A stretch of 64,000 nt of DNA from Pirellulales bacterium (GTDB lineage Bacteria > Planctomycetota > Planctomycetia > Pirellulales > JAEUIK01). Shown piece by piece: positions 18,605 through 26,733 of the stretch (position 1 is its first letter; each line of letters opens with the position of its first letter). The stretch is taken from assembly GCA_019745975.1 (NCBI GenBank), contig JAIESQ010000079.1:1-64000 (forward strand). The letters run 5' to 3'. The position numbers and the translations under genes were made by a program. The notes under the pieces were generated by a model that had not been told where the DNA came from, did not search any database, and was given only the letters and a program-made list of their open reading frames with translations.

Positions 18605-19897
18605 CCGTCCCCAAAAAGCAGCGATTTGGTTCCTGACACCTTTTCATGATCCCGCATTACACGATTGATGACCTTCAACAGGTTCGCACGCACGTCATTC
18701 AACGCATGACCGCAGGCCCGCAACCACGGCTCAACCGGTAAAAGAGACCAATGGTCGATAGAGCAATTAGCTTTTTCTTGCTTTCCATCCTCATTGCGGC
18801 CGCTAGCTCGGGTTGCAAGACAGATGACGACCAGCAAGAAGGGCGAGCCACCGCGCAAGCAATCCCAATGGATACGAGACTTCGGGGTCTGCTTTCACTT
18901 ATGGAAAGAAGCGCAATCGACAATGACCCGAAGCTCGAAGCTCAGTTCAGTATCGAGTTTATGTCGCTAACGTCGGCGGCTGATCGTTCACCGGCGGACT
19001 TTGTTAAGAGTCTAATCGAATTCGAAGCTACACAGCGCAATGAGAAGGCGAGCACCCTCGCGCTTGTTCTGCTCGGCAAGAGCGATATCTCGCCGGGCGC
19101 CATACTTGATGCTGTGGCCGCACACCTTGAAGCTCCTGATCCTCGTGTCCAGAAGATCGTGCGGAGACTCTTAGACATCGTCGATGGCAATTGCGCGGAT
19201 AATCCTGACTTCAGCTATTACCTTGGTCGCATAGTTGCGAGGCGCCACGACAAAGTTGAATTGGAAGTTGCGCTGACCGAGCACATGTTCACCTTGTCGC
19301 CCAGCCAAGCCCTTCGTACGAACGTTCGAGCGTCGATTGACGATGGCGAGCAGCGCAAGCCGTTTCTCTGGGCCGGCCACGTCGTCGACGACATGCTCTG
19401 GAAAGTGCGGAACGGCTTTATTAAGACTCAGTTCGGTAGAGTCAAAGCGGAAGACATCCCGCCCGACGTGCCCCCGCAACTCGAACTGATGGCGGCCCGG
19501 CCCGAGTGGTGGGCCCGGCTGTGGGTCGCCGCAGTCATGGCGCAGCACAAGGAGTTAGCAACCCCGGAGTTGATCACGAAGCTCCGCCGCGACGACAATG
19601 AACTGGTTCGCAAGTTCATCGAACAGGTCCAGCCGACCCCCCCAACGCCGTAGCGCCAATGGCGCGGGCATTTCCGCCGCAGCGCGCAAAGTCGACCGCG
19701 AATTCGTCTTTCGCCTTGGCCGAGCCGGTCGAGCCGCGGCCATTCACGATGCCCCAGCCGCGAGGGGAGGAACCTTGGCGCACGCTCGACTTGCTGATCG
19801 ATTGCTCCAAAGCGCTGCCGAGCGACTAGCCCGTGGGCGCCCCGTGCATCCGTCCCAAAAAGCGGCGATTTGGTTCCTGACACCTTTTCATGATCCC
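18605..19897. repeat. Near-identical 48-bp direct repeats flanking a lipoprotein gene
   Basis: Bases 18605-18653 and 19850-19897 match except for one C insertion and one A/G change. Both run from CCGTCCC through AAAAAGC and GATTTGGTTCCTGACACC to TTTTCATGATCCC. The inner part is the inverse of the array core AAAGGTGTCAGGAACC. After the right copy, two shorter partial repeats of CACCTTTTCATGATCC follow to about 19929. The copies are 1245 bp apart and enclose the lipoprotein gene at 18751. This arrangement is expected for an inserted cassette or recombination between dispersed repeats. Confidence 0.85.
18751..19653 (+). CDS. Hypothetical lipoprotein in a repeat-bounded segment
   Basis: A 300-residue protein with a type II signal: hydrophobic FFLLSILIAAASSGC with the lipid-accepting Cys at about residue 22. 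The mature part is helical, with repeated Leu/Ala pairs suggestive of an alpha-solenoid (for example ALVLLGKSDISPGAILDAVAAH), and ends in QPTPPTP. No catalytic motif is seen and I recognise no family. The gene seems less GC-rich in codon choice than its neighbours and is bounded by direct repeats (18605-18653, 19850-19897), so acquisition is plausible. ATG 18751 is the first start before the signal sequence. Confidence 0.75.
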   Translation: MVDRAISFFLLSILIAAASSGCKTDDDQQEGRATAQAIPMDTRLRGLLSLMERSAIDNDPKLEAQFSIEFMSLTSAADRSPADFVKSLIEFEATQRNEKASTLALVLLGKSDISPGAILDAVAAHLEAPDPRVQKIVRRLLDIVDGNCADNPDFSYYLGRIVARRHDKVELEVALTEHMFTLSPSQALRTNVRASIDDGEQRKPFLWAGHVVDDMLWKVRNGFIKTQFGRVKAEDIPPDVPPQLELMAARPEWWARLWVAAVMAQHKELATPELITKLRRDDNELVRKFIEQVQPTPPTP

Positions 19898-20789
19898 TGA
19901 CACCTTTTCATGATCCACCTTTTCATGATCCGGACGCAAGCCGGAACAGGCGAGAGGCCAGAGTCGAGAGGCCAGAGGGAGGAGGTAGACGCCAACACCC
20001 GGGACGCAAAATGCCCGGCGGGACGCAACCGGGACGCAAGGTTTTCAGATTTGCGTCCCGGCGCAAGGCATTGCGAAATAAAAACTTAAATGCGTGTAAC
20101 ACGCGGCCGGGACGGTAGGGACGCAAATTCCCGGACAATCTTATTTCTGGGGGACCCCCGTGACATTCGGGGGCGGTGACATTTTGGGGTGCTGTCCGGC
20201 CACTGACCACTGGCTACTCCCCCGATCCGTTGTTCAGCTCCAATGCGTCGTCGCGAACATGATCCATCACACCCTCTTTGACCCCGGAACAGAGGTCTCA
20301 CCCCGCCACTTACTACCCCAGCCAATGATCCACCTAGTTTCGTGACGCTCACACCTAACACAACTTTTCCAGGATTTTTCGTTGACACGACTGCTGCCGC
20401 AGCTTAACGTGGCAAAAGTCGGGCCAGCGTTCGGCCCGCGCCAGTACTTCCGCAACCCGTAAAGGTTTCGCGGCGAATCGCGAATGATCGCGATTCACGC
20501 ATTTGCTAATGCGAACCGAGTGAGTTTTCGCAGACACGAAGACTCACCCTCTTAATCGGTTTCTCCGGAGCGTTTGCTCCGCGAGGCGGCTGCTTTCCCT
20601 GCTCGGTTGACGCCCATTGTGCGTTTGGCGTTGACCTTCGTCGGGGGCGATTGCATCGCTCCCCGTCAGCAGATTCGGCAGGTGGCCGTCTCGGGTTTCC
20701 CAGGTCGTTTGCGCGATTCAGTCGCGCGCGCAGCGGCCCCCTGACGAGGCACAGCGACTGTACGGCAGTGACGAGGAGTCAATCGAGTT
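19654..20789. other. Repeat-rich non-coding region
   Basis: No gene is supported here. 19850-19929 holds the right-hand CTGACACCTTTTCATGATCC repeats. 19940-19982 contains GAGAGGCCAGAG twice. 19931-20136 holds at least five GGGACGCAA words in both orientations. 20145-20200 has short G/C-run hairpins (GGGGGACCCCC) and two GTGACATT words. Nearer the PEP-CTERM gene are a perfect dyad GAATCGCGA-ATGA-TCGCGATTC (about 20474-20495) and CGGAGC-GTTT-GCTCCG (about 20566-20581). The last two may be regulatory for the gene at 20790. Confidence 0.6.
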
Positions 20790-21521
20790 ATGGGCCACCG
20801 CAAACTAACCTTCCTGATCACCCTGTTTGCCGCTTGCGCCGCGGCAAGCGCCGCGCGAGCCGGGATCATCCCGGGCACGGTCTACGATATCGAGGCGCTG
20901 GGCGGATTTCCCGGCGCGATCGCCGGCACCCAGACGGTCACTTTCGACGGCAAGGCCGAATTGGTCAACGGCGGCAAGATGACGATCAACGAAAAAGCGA
21001 TCGACGTCTCGCCACAGAAGCAATGGCTCGAATTCACCCTGCAGTCGGTCGACGGCAAAGCAATCGCGTCGCCAAGCTTGTGGACCATCGACTTCAATAA
21101 GCTGCAGTTTGCGACGAATACCACGTTTGACGCGGTTCCACTGCAATCGGTCTACATGTACTTCACCATCAACGGCACGCCGGTCCCGCTCGGCAACCCG
21201 TTCCAGACGACACCAAACGCGACGATCGCGGCGCACCCAGTTGACCCGACGTTCAATGCGTACTACTTCAAGAACACGACGGGGAACGGCGACTTCAACG
21301 AAACGACCAGCCAGTTCTTCGCACGAGTCCTGCAGCCGATGATTCACAACGGCATCGACTTCACGAAGGTCAATGGCGTCACGTTCGGAGTCGCCTACAC
21401 GTCGGCCGCTTTGGTACCGGAGCCAACGACTGGCGCGATGTTGATGCTAGGGATCGTTGGATTGGGTGCCCTTGGTTTTCGTCGGGTCCGCCGGGCTACC
21501 AGCCGTCGCCGCGTTACGTAG
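20790..21521 (+). CDS. PEP-CTERM sorting-domain exported protein
   Basis: A 243-residue protein. ATG 20790 has GAGGAG about 12 bases upstream. A signal peptide covers about residues 1-24 (FAACAAASAARAG). The body is beta-rich with no known domain. The C-terminus is a full PEP-CTERM signal: VPEP, then the hydrophobic MLMLGIVGLGALGF, then basic RRVRR. PEP-CTERM proteins are processed by an exosortase and usually accompany exopolysaccharide. No exosortase lies in this window. The gene stands alone between repeat-rich DNA and the redoxin/cytochrome gene. Confidence 0.87.
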   Translation: MGHRKLTFLITLFAACAAASAARAGIIPGTVYDIEALGGFPGAIAGTQTVTFDGKAELVNGGKMTINEKAIDVSPQKQWLEFTLQSVDGKAIASPSLWTIDFNKLQFATNTTFDAVPLQSVYMYFTINGTPVPLGNPFQTTPNATIAAHPVDPTFNAYYFKNTTGNGDFNETTSQFFARVLQPMIHNGIDFTKVNGVTFGVAYTSAALVPEPTTGAMLMLGIVGLGALGFRRVRRATSRRRVT

Positions 21522-21767
21522 AAGGAGCATTGCCACTCGCTCGCGCCGCCTTGCCGCTCACTCGGCAGGGAGCGCGTCGAGGATTTCGACTGCCTCGTCG
21601 CCCAAGCCGCAGCACGACTCCGGACGCACACCGAAGCTCGTGACTGCGGCTTGAGTTTTTCATGGCGTTGGCATCGCGTGGTTGTCGGACCCAGCTTGCT
21701 AAGCGAGACCATCGTCAACTAAGCTCATGGGCGGTCAGCTCCATCGCACTCGCATGGGAGGATTCAA

Positions 21768-23717
21768 GTGGGGCTAGCTGCGCGAAGCGTATGGCAATTC
21801 TCGGCCAGGGTGGCAATGACCATCGCGGTCCCCTGCGGCGTCGCGTTGACGCTTTCAATGACCCCGGCTCTTGCCGAGGAGAACGCCCGCCTAGCGCAGC
21901 CTGCGCCTCTCTTCGCCGACCACGATCGCCCGGCCGGCATCGACACCGCCGGCAATCTCCACCGCTTCGGCCAGACGTCGGCGACGCGCGGGCTGGCGTT
22001 TGTGTTTCTTTCGACCGAGTGCCCGATCGCCTGCAAGTACGTGCCGGAGCTTAATCGGCTGGCGAGGGAGTTTTCGCCACGCGGGATCGAGTTCTATGGA
22101 GTGCTGGCCGAACCGACGCTGTCGCGCAGCCGAGCGCGGCAGTTCGAGCTCGATTACCGGCTTGAGTTCCCGCTGCTGTTCGACGCCTCGCTCGAACTTG
22201 CGACGATCTTCGCGCCGTCGCATACTCCCGAGGCCTTTGTCATCTCGCCGCGCGGCGACCTGCTCTATCGCGGGCGAATCGACGACCGCTTCGTGGCATT
22301 GGGCGAGGAGCGTGCGACCGTCAAACATCATGAGCTCGCGGACGCGCTTGAAGCAATTGCCAGCGGTCGCACGCCGGCCGTCTCGCGCACCGATGCCGTA
22401 GGTTGCCGATTCGAGGCGCTCAAAACGTCTACTGCCAAACGCGTGGTGAGCTTCAATCGCGATCTCGCGCCGCTAGTCTGGAACCATTGCACTCGTTGCC
22501 ACCGCGAGGGCGAAGTGGCGCCCTTCGCACTAACGAGCTATGCCGATTGTCAGCGTCGGGCCCAACAGTTGGCTGAGGTCGTGGCCTCGCGTTACATGCC
22601 GCCCTGGAAGGCCGAGCCCGGCTTTAATCACTTCGACGACGAGCGCCGACTGACGGCCGGGCAGGTCGAACTATTCGCCGAGTGGGCGGCAGGTGGCACA
22701 CTAGAAGGAAACCCTGCCGATCTGCCGCCGCTCCCCACGTTCGCCGCAGGTTGGCAACTAGGGGAGCCCGATCTGGTCATCCAGATGGCCGAGCCTTTCG
22801 ACGTGCCGGCCGACGGACCCGACATTTTGCGATGGTTTGTCCTGCCATTGTCAATTCCCGCGGATCAGGAAGTGGTGGGCTTTGAGTTTCGGCCCGGCAA
22901 CCCGCGCGTCGTGCACCACTCGATCGCCTTCCTCGATATTTCGGGGATCGCGCAGCGCCGCGACGCCGCTGATCCGGCGCCTGGCTATTCGAACTTCGGT
23001 GGGCCAGGTTTTCCGCCGATTGGATACCTCGGCGCCTGGGTACCAGGCGCGGTTCCGCGCAAGCTGGGCACGGGGCTGGCGATGATGGTCCCTCCGCGCA
23101 GCGTGATCGCACTCATGATGCACTACTATCCTTCGGGCAAGCCCGAGCGCGATCAATCGCAGATCGGCTTGTACTTAGCGAAGCGCGGCAGCTCGCGCCC
23201 CGTGTCGGCGATACCGGTGACCAGCACCGACCTGGAGATTCCGGCGAACGAAAAGCACTTTCGGGTGACGAAGTCGTATACGCTGCCGGTCGATGCCACG
23301 GCCCTGGGGGCGGTTCCGCACATGCACTACCTGGGGCGTGAAATGCGCGTGACGGCGCGCGTGCCGGGCCAAGAACAGCCCGTGCCCCTGGTTTGGATCA
23401 AGAATTGGGACTTTAACTGGCAAGGTGAGTATCGCTTCGCTGAGCCGATTCGTCTGCCGAAAGGGACTGAGATCGTCGTCGAGGGCTTTTACGACAACAC
23501 CAAGGACAATCCCCACAATCCGCACGCCGAGCCGCAACTCGTGCGCTATGGGCAAGAAACGACCGACGAAATGTGTTTGTGCGGCGTGGTCGTGGCGCTG
23601 GACGATGCACGGCAGTTTCTCCCTTTGGCCGCCAGCCTGATCCGCGAGCACGTCAAAATCAAAAATGGCCGGCTGGTAATCGTGCCGCTGGACGATGCCA
23701 GGTCGCAGCAACCCTAG
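21768..23717 (+). CDS. Redoxin - cytochrome c - PHM-like copper monooxygenase fusion
   Basis: A 649-residue exported protein starting at GTG 21768, with GGGAGGA just upstream; signal peptide to about residue 36. A thioredoxin/AhpC-like domain (about 42-200) carries CPIAC (Cys85, Cys89). A c-type haem site CTRCH lies at 241-245. The rest resembles copper type II ascorbate-dependent monooxygenases (PHM/DBH). All expected copper ligands seem present: His383-His384 and His452 for CuH, His518, His520 (HMHYLG) and Met602 (DEMC) for CuM. It may therefore be an active periplasmic oxidoreductase with haem as an electron port. Such fusions occur in planctomycetes; the substrate is unknown. Confidence 0.87.
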   Translation: MGLAARSVWQFSARVAMTIAVPCGVALTLSMTPALAEENARLAQPAPLFADHDRPAGIDTAGNLHRFGQTSATRGLAFVFLSTECPIACKYVPELNRLAREFSPRGIEFYGVLAEPTLSRSRARQFELDYRLEFPLLFDASLELATIFAPSHTPEAFVISPRGDLLYRGRIDDRFVALGEERATVKHHELADALEAIASGRTPAVSRTDAVGCRFEALKTSTAKRVVSFNRDLAPLVWNHCTRCHREGEVAPFALTSYADCQRRAQQLAEVVASRYMPPWKAEPGFNHFDDERRLTAGQVELFAEWAAGGTLEGNPADLPPLPTFAAGWQLGEPDLVIQMAEPFDVPADGPDILRWFVLPLSIPADQEVVGFEFRPGNPRVVHHSIAFLDISGIAQRRDAADPAPGYSNFGGPGFPPIGYLGAWVPGAVPRKLGTGLAMMVPPRSVIALMMHYYPSGKPERDQSQIGLYLAKRGSSRPVSAIPVTSTDLEIPANEKHFRVTKSYTLPVDATALGAVPHMHYLGREMRVTARVPGQEQPVPLVWIKNWDFNWQGEYRFAEPIRLPKGTEIVVEGFYDNTKDNPHNPHAEPQLVRYGQETTDEMCLCGVVVALDDARQFLPLAASLIREHVKIKNGRLVIVPLDDARSQQP

Positions 23718-23848
23718 ACTCTCTCGCGCCGCAACTGCTTGACATTCGTCGTTAGTCGGTCAAGCTAGCCGGCACGCCTCCTGAGAAACCGGGCGCCGCA
23801 CTGCCATTTCCTGCGGCCTGTTGGCTAACACTTCACGGAGCCCAACCG

Positions 23849-24811
23849 ATGCGCTTATGTCGTTTTCGCCGCGATGGTAAAGTCGAACTCGGCCTGTACG
23901 ACGAACAGCGGATCGTTCCCTTCGCGGCGGGGGCAAAGCGATTCGAAGAGGCGCTGCACGAGCGGCTCAATCTTCCGCAGAGCGACAGCTTGCTCGATTT
24001 CTTGCCGCCCGACGGAGCAGGCTGGAAGTCGGCCCAGCGCATGGCCGACTGGGTTGCCAAGAGTGGCGAACAACTGCCGCCGGGGACGAGCCTCGCGACT
24101 AACTCGGTCGAGTTGCTGGTCCCCATCCCGCGCCCCAACAAGCTCTTTCTGCTGGCGGGCAACTACGCCGAGCACATTCGCGAGGGAGGCGGCGCTGCGA
24201 CCGAACGGGCGGAAACGTTTCCCTACGTCTTCATGAAGCCGCCCACGACGACTTTGACTGATCCCGGCATCGCCGTGCAATTGCCGAGCATTTCACCCGA
24301 GCACGTCGATTGGGAACTCGAGCTGGCGGTGGTGATTGGCCGTCGTGCGAAGCACGTGTCGGAGTCGAGCGCGCTGGAGATCGTGGCGGGCTACACGATT
24401 GTCAACGACATCTCGGATCGCAAGTTCCGGCCCAACCCTTCGCGCAAGAAACGCGAGAAGGACACCTTCTTCGATTGGCTACACGGCAAATGGGCCGATA
24501 GCTTTTGCCCGTGCGGTCCATGCATTGCCAGCGCCGAATCGATCGCCGATCCGCAGAAGCTGGCGATGAAGCTATCAGTCAATGGCAAGGTGCGACAGGA
24601 TGCCAGCACCGCGCAGCAGATCTTTCCCGTCGCGGCCGTGATCGAGTTCATCAGCGGCTTCGTGACCCTGGAGCCCGGCGACATCATCTCAACAGGCACG
24701 CCCGCGGGCGTGGGAAACGCCACCGGTACGTATCTGCGCGCGGGGGACAAGATCGAGGCCTCGATCGCAGGGATCGGTACGCTCGTTTCGCCCGTGGTGG
24801 CGGAGCGTTAG
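23849..24811 (+). CDS. Fumarylacetoacetate hydrolase (FAH)-family protein
   Basis: A 320-residue cytosolic enzyme. The N-terminus MRLCRFRRDGKVELGLYD matches the small FAH N-domain. The FAH core (about 90-318) has the metal-binding acidic residues in HVDWELELAVVIG (Glu-x-Glu) and TIVNDISDRKF (Asp), and the family signature ISTGTPAGVGNATG near the end. Members hydrolyse or decarboxylate beta-diketo acids, such as acylpyruvates or 2-hydroxyhepta-2,4-diene-1,7-dioate. The specific substrate is not evident. It runs convergently with the TPR gene, 26 bases between stops. Confidence 0.92.
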   Translation: MRLCRFRRDGKVELGLYDEQRIVPFAAGAKRFEEALHERLNLPQSDSLLDFLPPDGAGWKSAQRMADWVAKSGEQLPPGTSLATNSVELLVPIPRPNKLFLLAGNYAEHIREGGGAATERAETFPYVFMKPPTTTLTDPGIAVQLPSISPEHVDWELELAVVIGRRAKHVSESSALEIVAGYTIVNDISDRKFRPNPSRKKREKDTFFDWLHGKWADSFCPCGPCIASAESIADPQKLAMKLSVNGKVRQDASTAQQIFPVAAVIEFISGFVTLEPGDIISTGTPAGVGNATGTYLRAGDKIEASIAGIGTLVSPVVAER

Positions 24812-24837
24812 ATGGCCGCCGCGAGAGAAGTCGATGG

Positions 24838-26274
24838 CTAGTACCGGCTGGGCGCGCGGTATTCGGTCGGCCGCCGCGCGGTGCTCGTCGGCAGCGGCGC
24901 ATCGGCCGGTGCGGCTGGATCGTCGAGCGCACTCGAATTCTGGATGAGCATGGCCTGCGGCGCCCGGGCCGTGACGCGCTCGGCGGGATTCAGTGCGGTT
25001 GTTGCGGGACGATGTTGGCCGGCACTTGCGCCTGTGCCCCCTGCGAATTCACCGGGCACCTGCGACCATTGCGGCAAGTTCGGAGACGTCGGCGCGTCGC
25101 CTCCCCGCGAGTCATGCTGTGGCACAACGACGGGAGCGGCGCTGACGATTCTGGGGAGTTCCGGTCGGCCGTTCTCGACCGAGCGTTGAGCCGGCGGGAC
25201 ATTCGCTGGTTGACTGGAGGTTGCCCTGTGCACGCGGTTTGTTGGCAGCCCGGGACCGCGGCGCGCGCCAGTCGTTTGTTCCGGCGGCAGCGGCAGGGCA
25301 GGCGTGACTGGCTGCACATTCGGCATCGCGCGAGATGCCGCGGCATTGGTCGCCGAAGCGTCTGGTCGCTCCGGTCGGGCGGCAACACGGGCTTCCGTCC
25401 CAGGGGGCGCCACGGGCAGCGCAGGAGCAGCTTGCCCTGGGCCAGTCAAGAGCGGCGCCTGTTGCGGCGCACTGGCCGGCGGCGCTAGTACCGCGAGCCA
25501 CTGCCGAGCTGGTTCGAACGACGGGTCCAACTCCAGGGCCCGCTGAAAGTGAAATCGCGCGGCGGCGTGATCGCCCTGCTCGTTCAGCAGGTAACCAATA
25601 TTGTAATGCGCCGTCGGCGGGCGATGCACGGCCAATAGCTCGTTAAGTGCCTCGGGGGCACGGCCCGCGCGCGCGAGGGTTGTCGCCAGATTGTTGCGGT
25701 AGAGCTTGCGTCCCGGCTGCAGCGAGACGGCTTTCTGTTGCGCGCGAATGGCTTCGTCCAATTTGCCGATCTGACAATAACACAGCCCCATATCGTTGAA
25801 GACGGCTGCCTCGGTAGGATGGCTCTTGGCGGCTCGCTCGTACAGTTCGAGCGCTTTGTCTTGCTGGTGTTTCCGTTCGTAGATATGGGCCAGGCCCATG
25901 AGCGCTGGTAGGTGCTTCTTGTCTTCCTTGAGCGCGTTGCGATATTGCTCCGCGGCGGTGTCCAGCGCGCCGGCCTGCTCTTGAAGCCGCGCCAGCGCAA
26001 CATAGAAGCCGGCGTCGATGTTCTGCGGCTTATTCGCCAAAGCCAGCGGGTCGTGTTCGTCGGCCGCCGGCTTTGTTTCCTTTCTTTTCTTCTTGTCCTT
26101 CTTCGAGAAGGTCGTCTTGAAGCCGTTCGACACGGAGCTCGTGAACTTCTTGAAGCCGCTGGGCTCCTCGGTCGTCGCCGGGCCGAATTGGGCCGTGGCA
26201 GTCGTGGCACTACAAAGCGAGAGCACCGCGAGGAGCAGCACGGCCAGGCGTCGGCAATGCCGCGCCCTAGGCAT
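24838..26274 (-). CDS. Exported TPR-repeat protein
   Basis: A 478-residue protein if ATG 26274 is used, which gives a clean signal peptide (RLAVLLLAVLSLCSATTATAQ); ATGs at 26334 and 26352 are in-frame alternatives. A Lys-rich stretch (KKDKKKRKETKP) precedes about five TPR units (residues 85-265, for example AEQYRNALKEDKKHLPALMG and AIRAQQKAVSLQPGRKLYRN). The C-terminal 200 residues are Pro/Ala-rich and disordered. TPRs suggest a scaffold in the cell envelope; partners are unknown. Confidence 0.85.
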   Translation of the reverse strand: MPRARHCRRLAVLLLAVLSLCSATTATAQFGPATTEEPSGFKKFTSSVSNGFKTTFSKKDKKKRKETKPAADEHDPLALANKPQNIDAGFYVALARLQEQAGALDTAAEQYRNALKEDKKHLPALMGLAHIYERKHQQDKALELYERAAKSHPTEAAVFNDMGLCYCQIGKLDEAIRAQQKAVSLQPGRKLYRNNLATTLARAGRAPEALNELLAVHRPPTAHYNIGYLLNEQGDHAAARFHFQRALELDPSFEPARQWLAVLAPPASAPQQAPLLTGPGQAAPALPVAPPGTEARVAARPERPDASATNAAASRAMPNVQPVTPALPLPPEQTTGARRGPGLPTNRVHRATSSQPANVPPAQRSVENGRPELPRIVSAAPVVVPQHDSRGGDAPTSPNLPQWSQVPGEFAGGTGASAGQHRPATTALNPAERVTARAPQAMLIQNSSALDDPAAPADAPLPTSTARRPTEYRAPSRY

Positions 26275-26733
26275 CCGTCGGCTGCCGCTCACGAAACGAC
26301 GAGATCGGGGATCGGAGGCTCTGGCTGTGTGCATGCGATCGGGTTCCGGCATGGGTCGAGCCGGCGATGCGCGGGAAATGGACGACTAGCCCTGCTTCGC
26401 ACATTCCCACCAATCGGAGCGTTCGCCAACCGTGCTTGACGGTCAATCGGCCGGATCGCTCCCTTCAGGCCGATTTGGCGGTGCGATTGTCCGCGACGTG
26501 CCGATTGCGGAAAACGACGGGATCACCGCATTCTCGCGAAATTAGGCAAGGAATGCCGGTCCCGCGGCAATTGTCGCCGAATCCGCCAAAAGTGTTGCGC
26601 GCCAGCGACTCTCGTGAGTTGGTGTGCTTTCAGTCGCCAGGCCAATTATCCTGGAGACCTGTACGCCAACCCTCTGCCGGCCCTCTGGGTTCGTGCCGCC
26701 TGACTTCGAAACTTTGCCAGAGAGATTCGATCG
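26275..26733. other. Intergenic region between divergent TPR and beta-propeller genes
   Basis: About 460 bp (380 bp if the longer TPR start is used) separate the two divergent genes and should hold both promoters. Reading frames crossing it have no recognisable protein features. I see no clear promoter boxes, hairpins or repeats. Confidence 0.4.

Noticed and set aside
18184-18649. Three overlapping plus-strand frames reading GNKGVR / QQRCQEP / TKVSGT
   Set aside because: They are translations of the DNA repeat array in three frames, with no ribosome site; repeat DNA avoids stops by chance.
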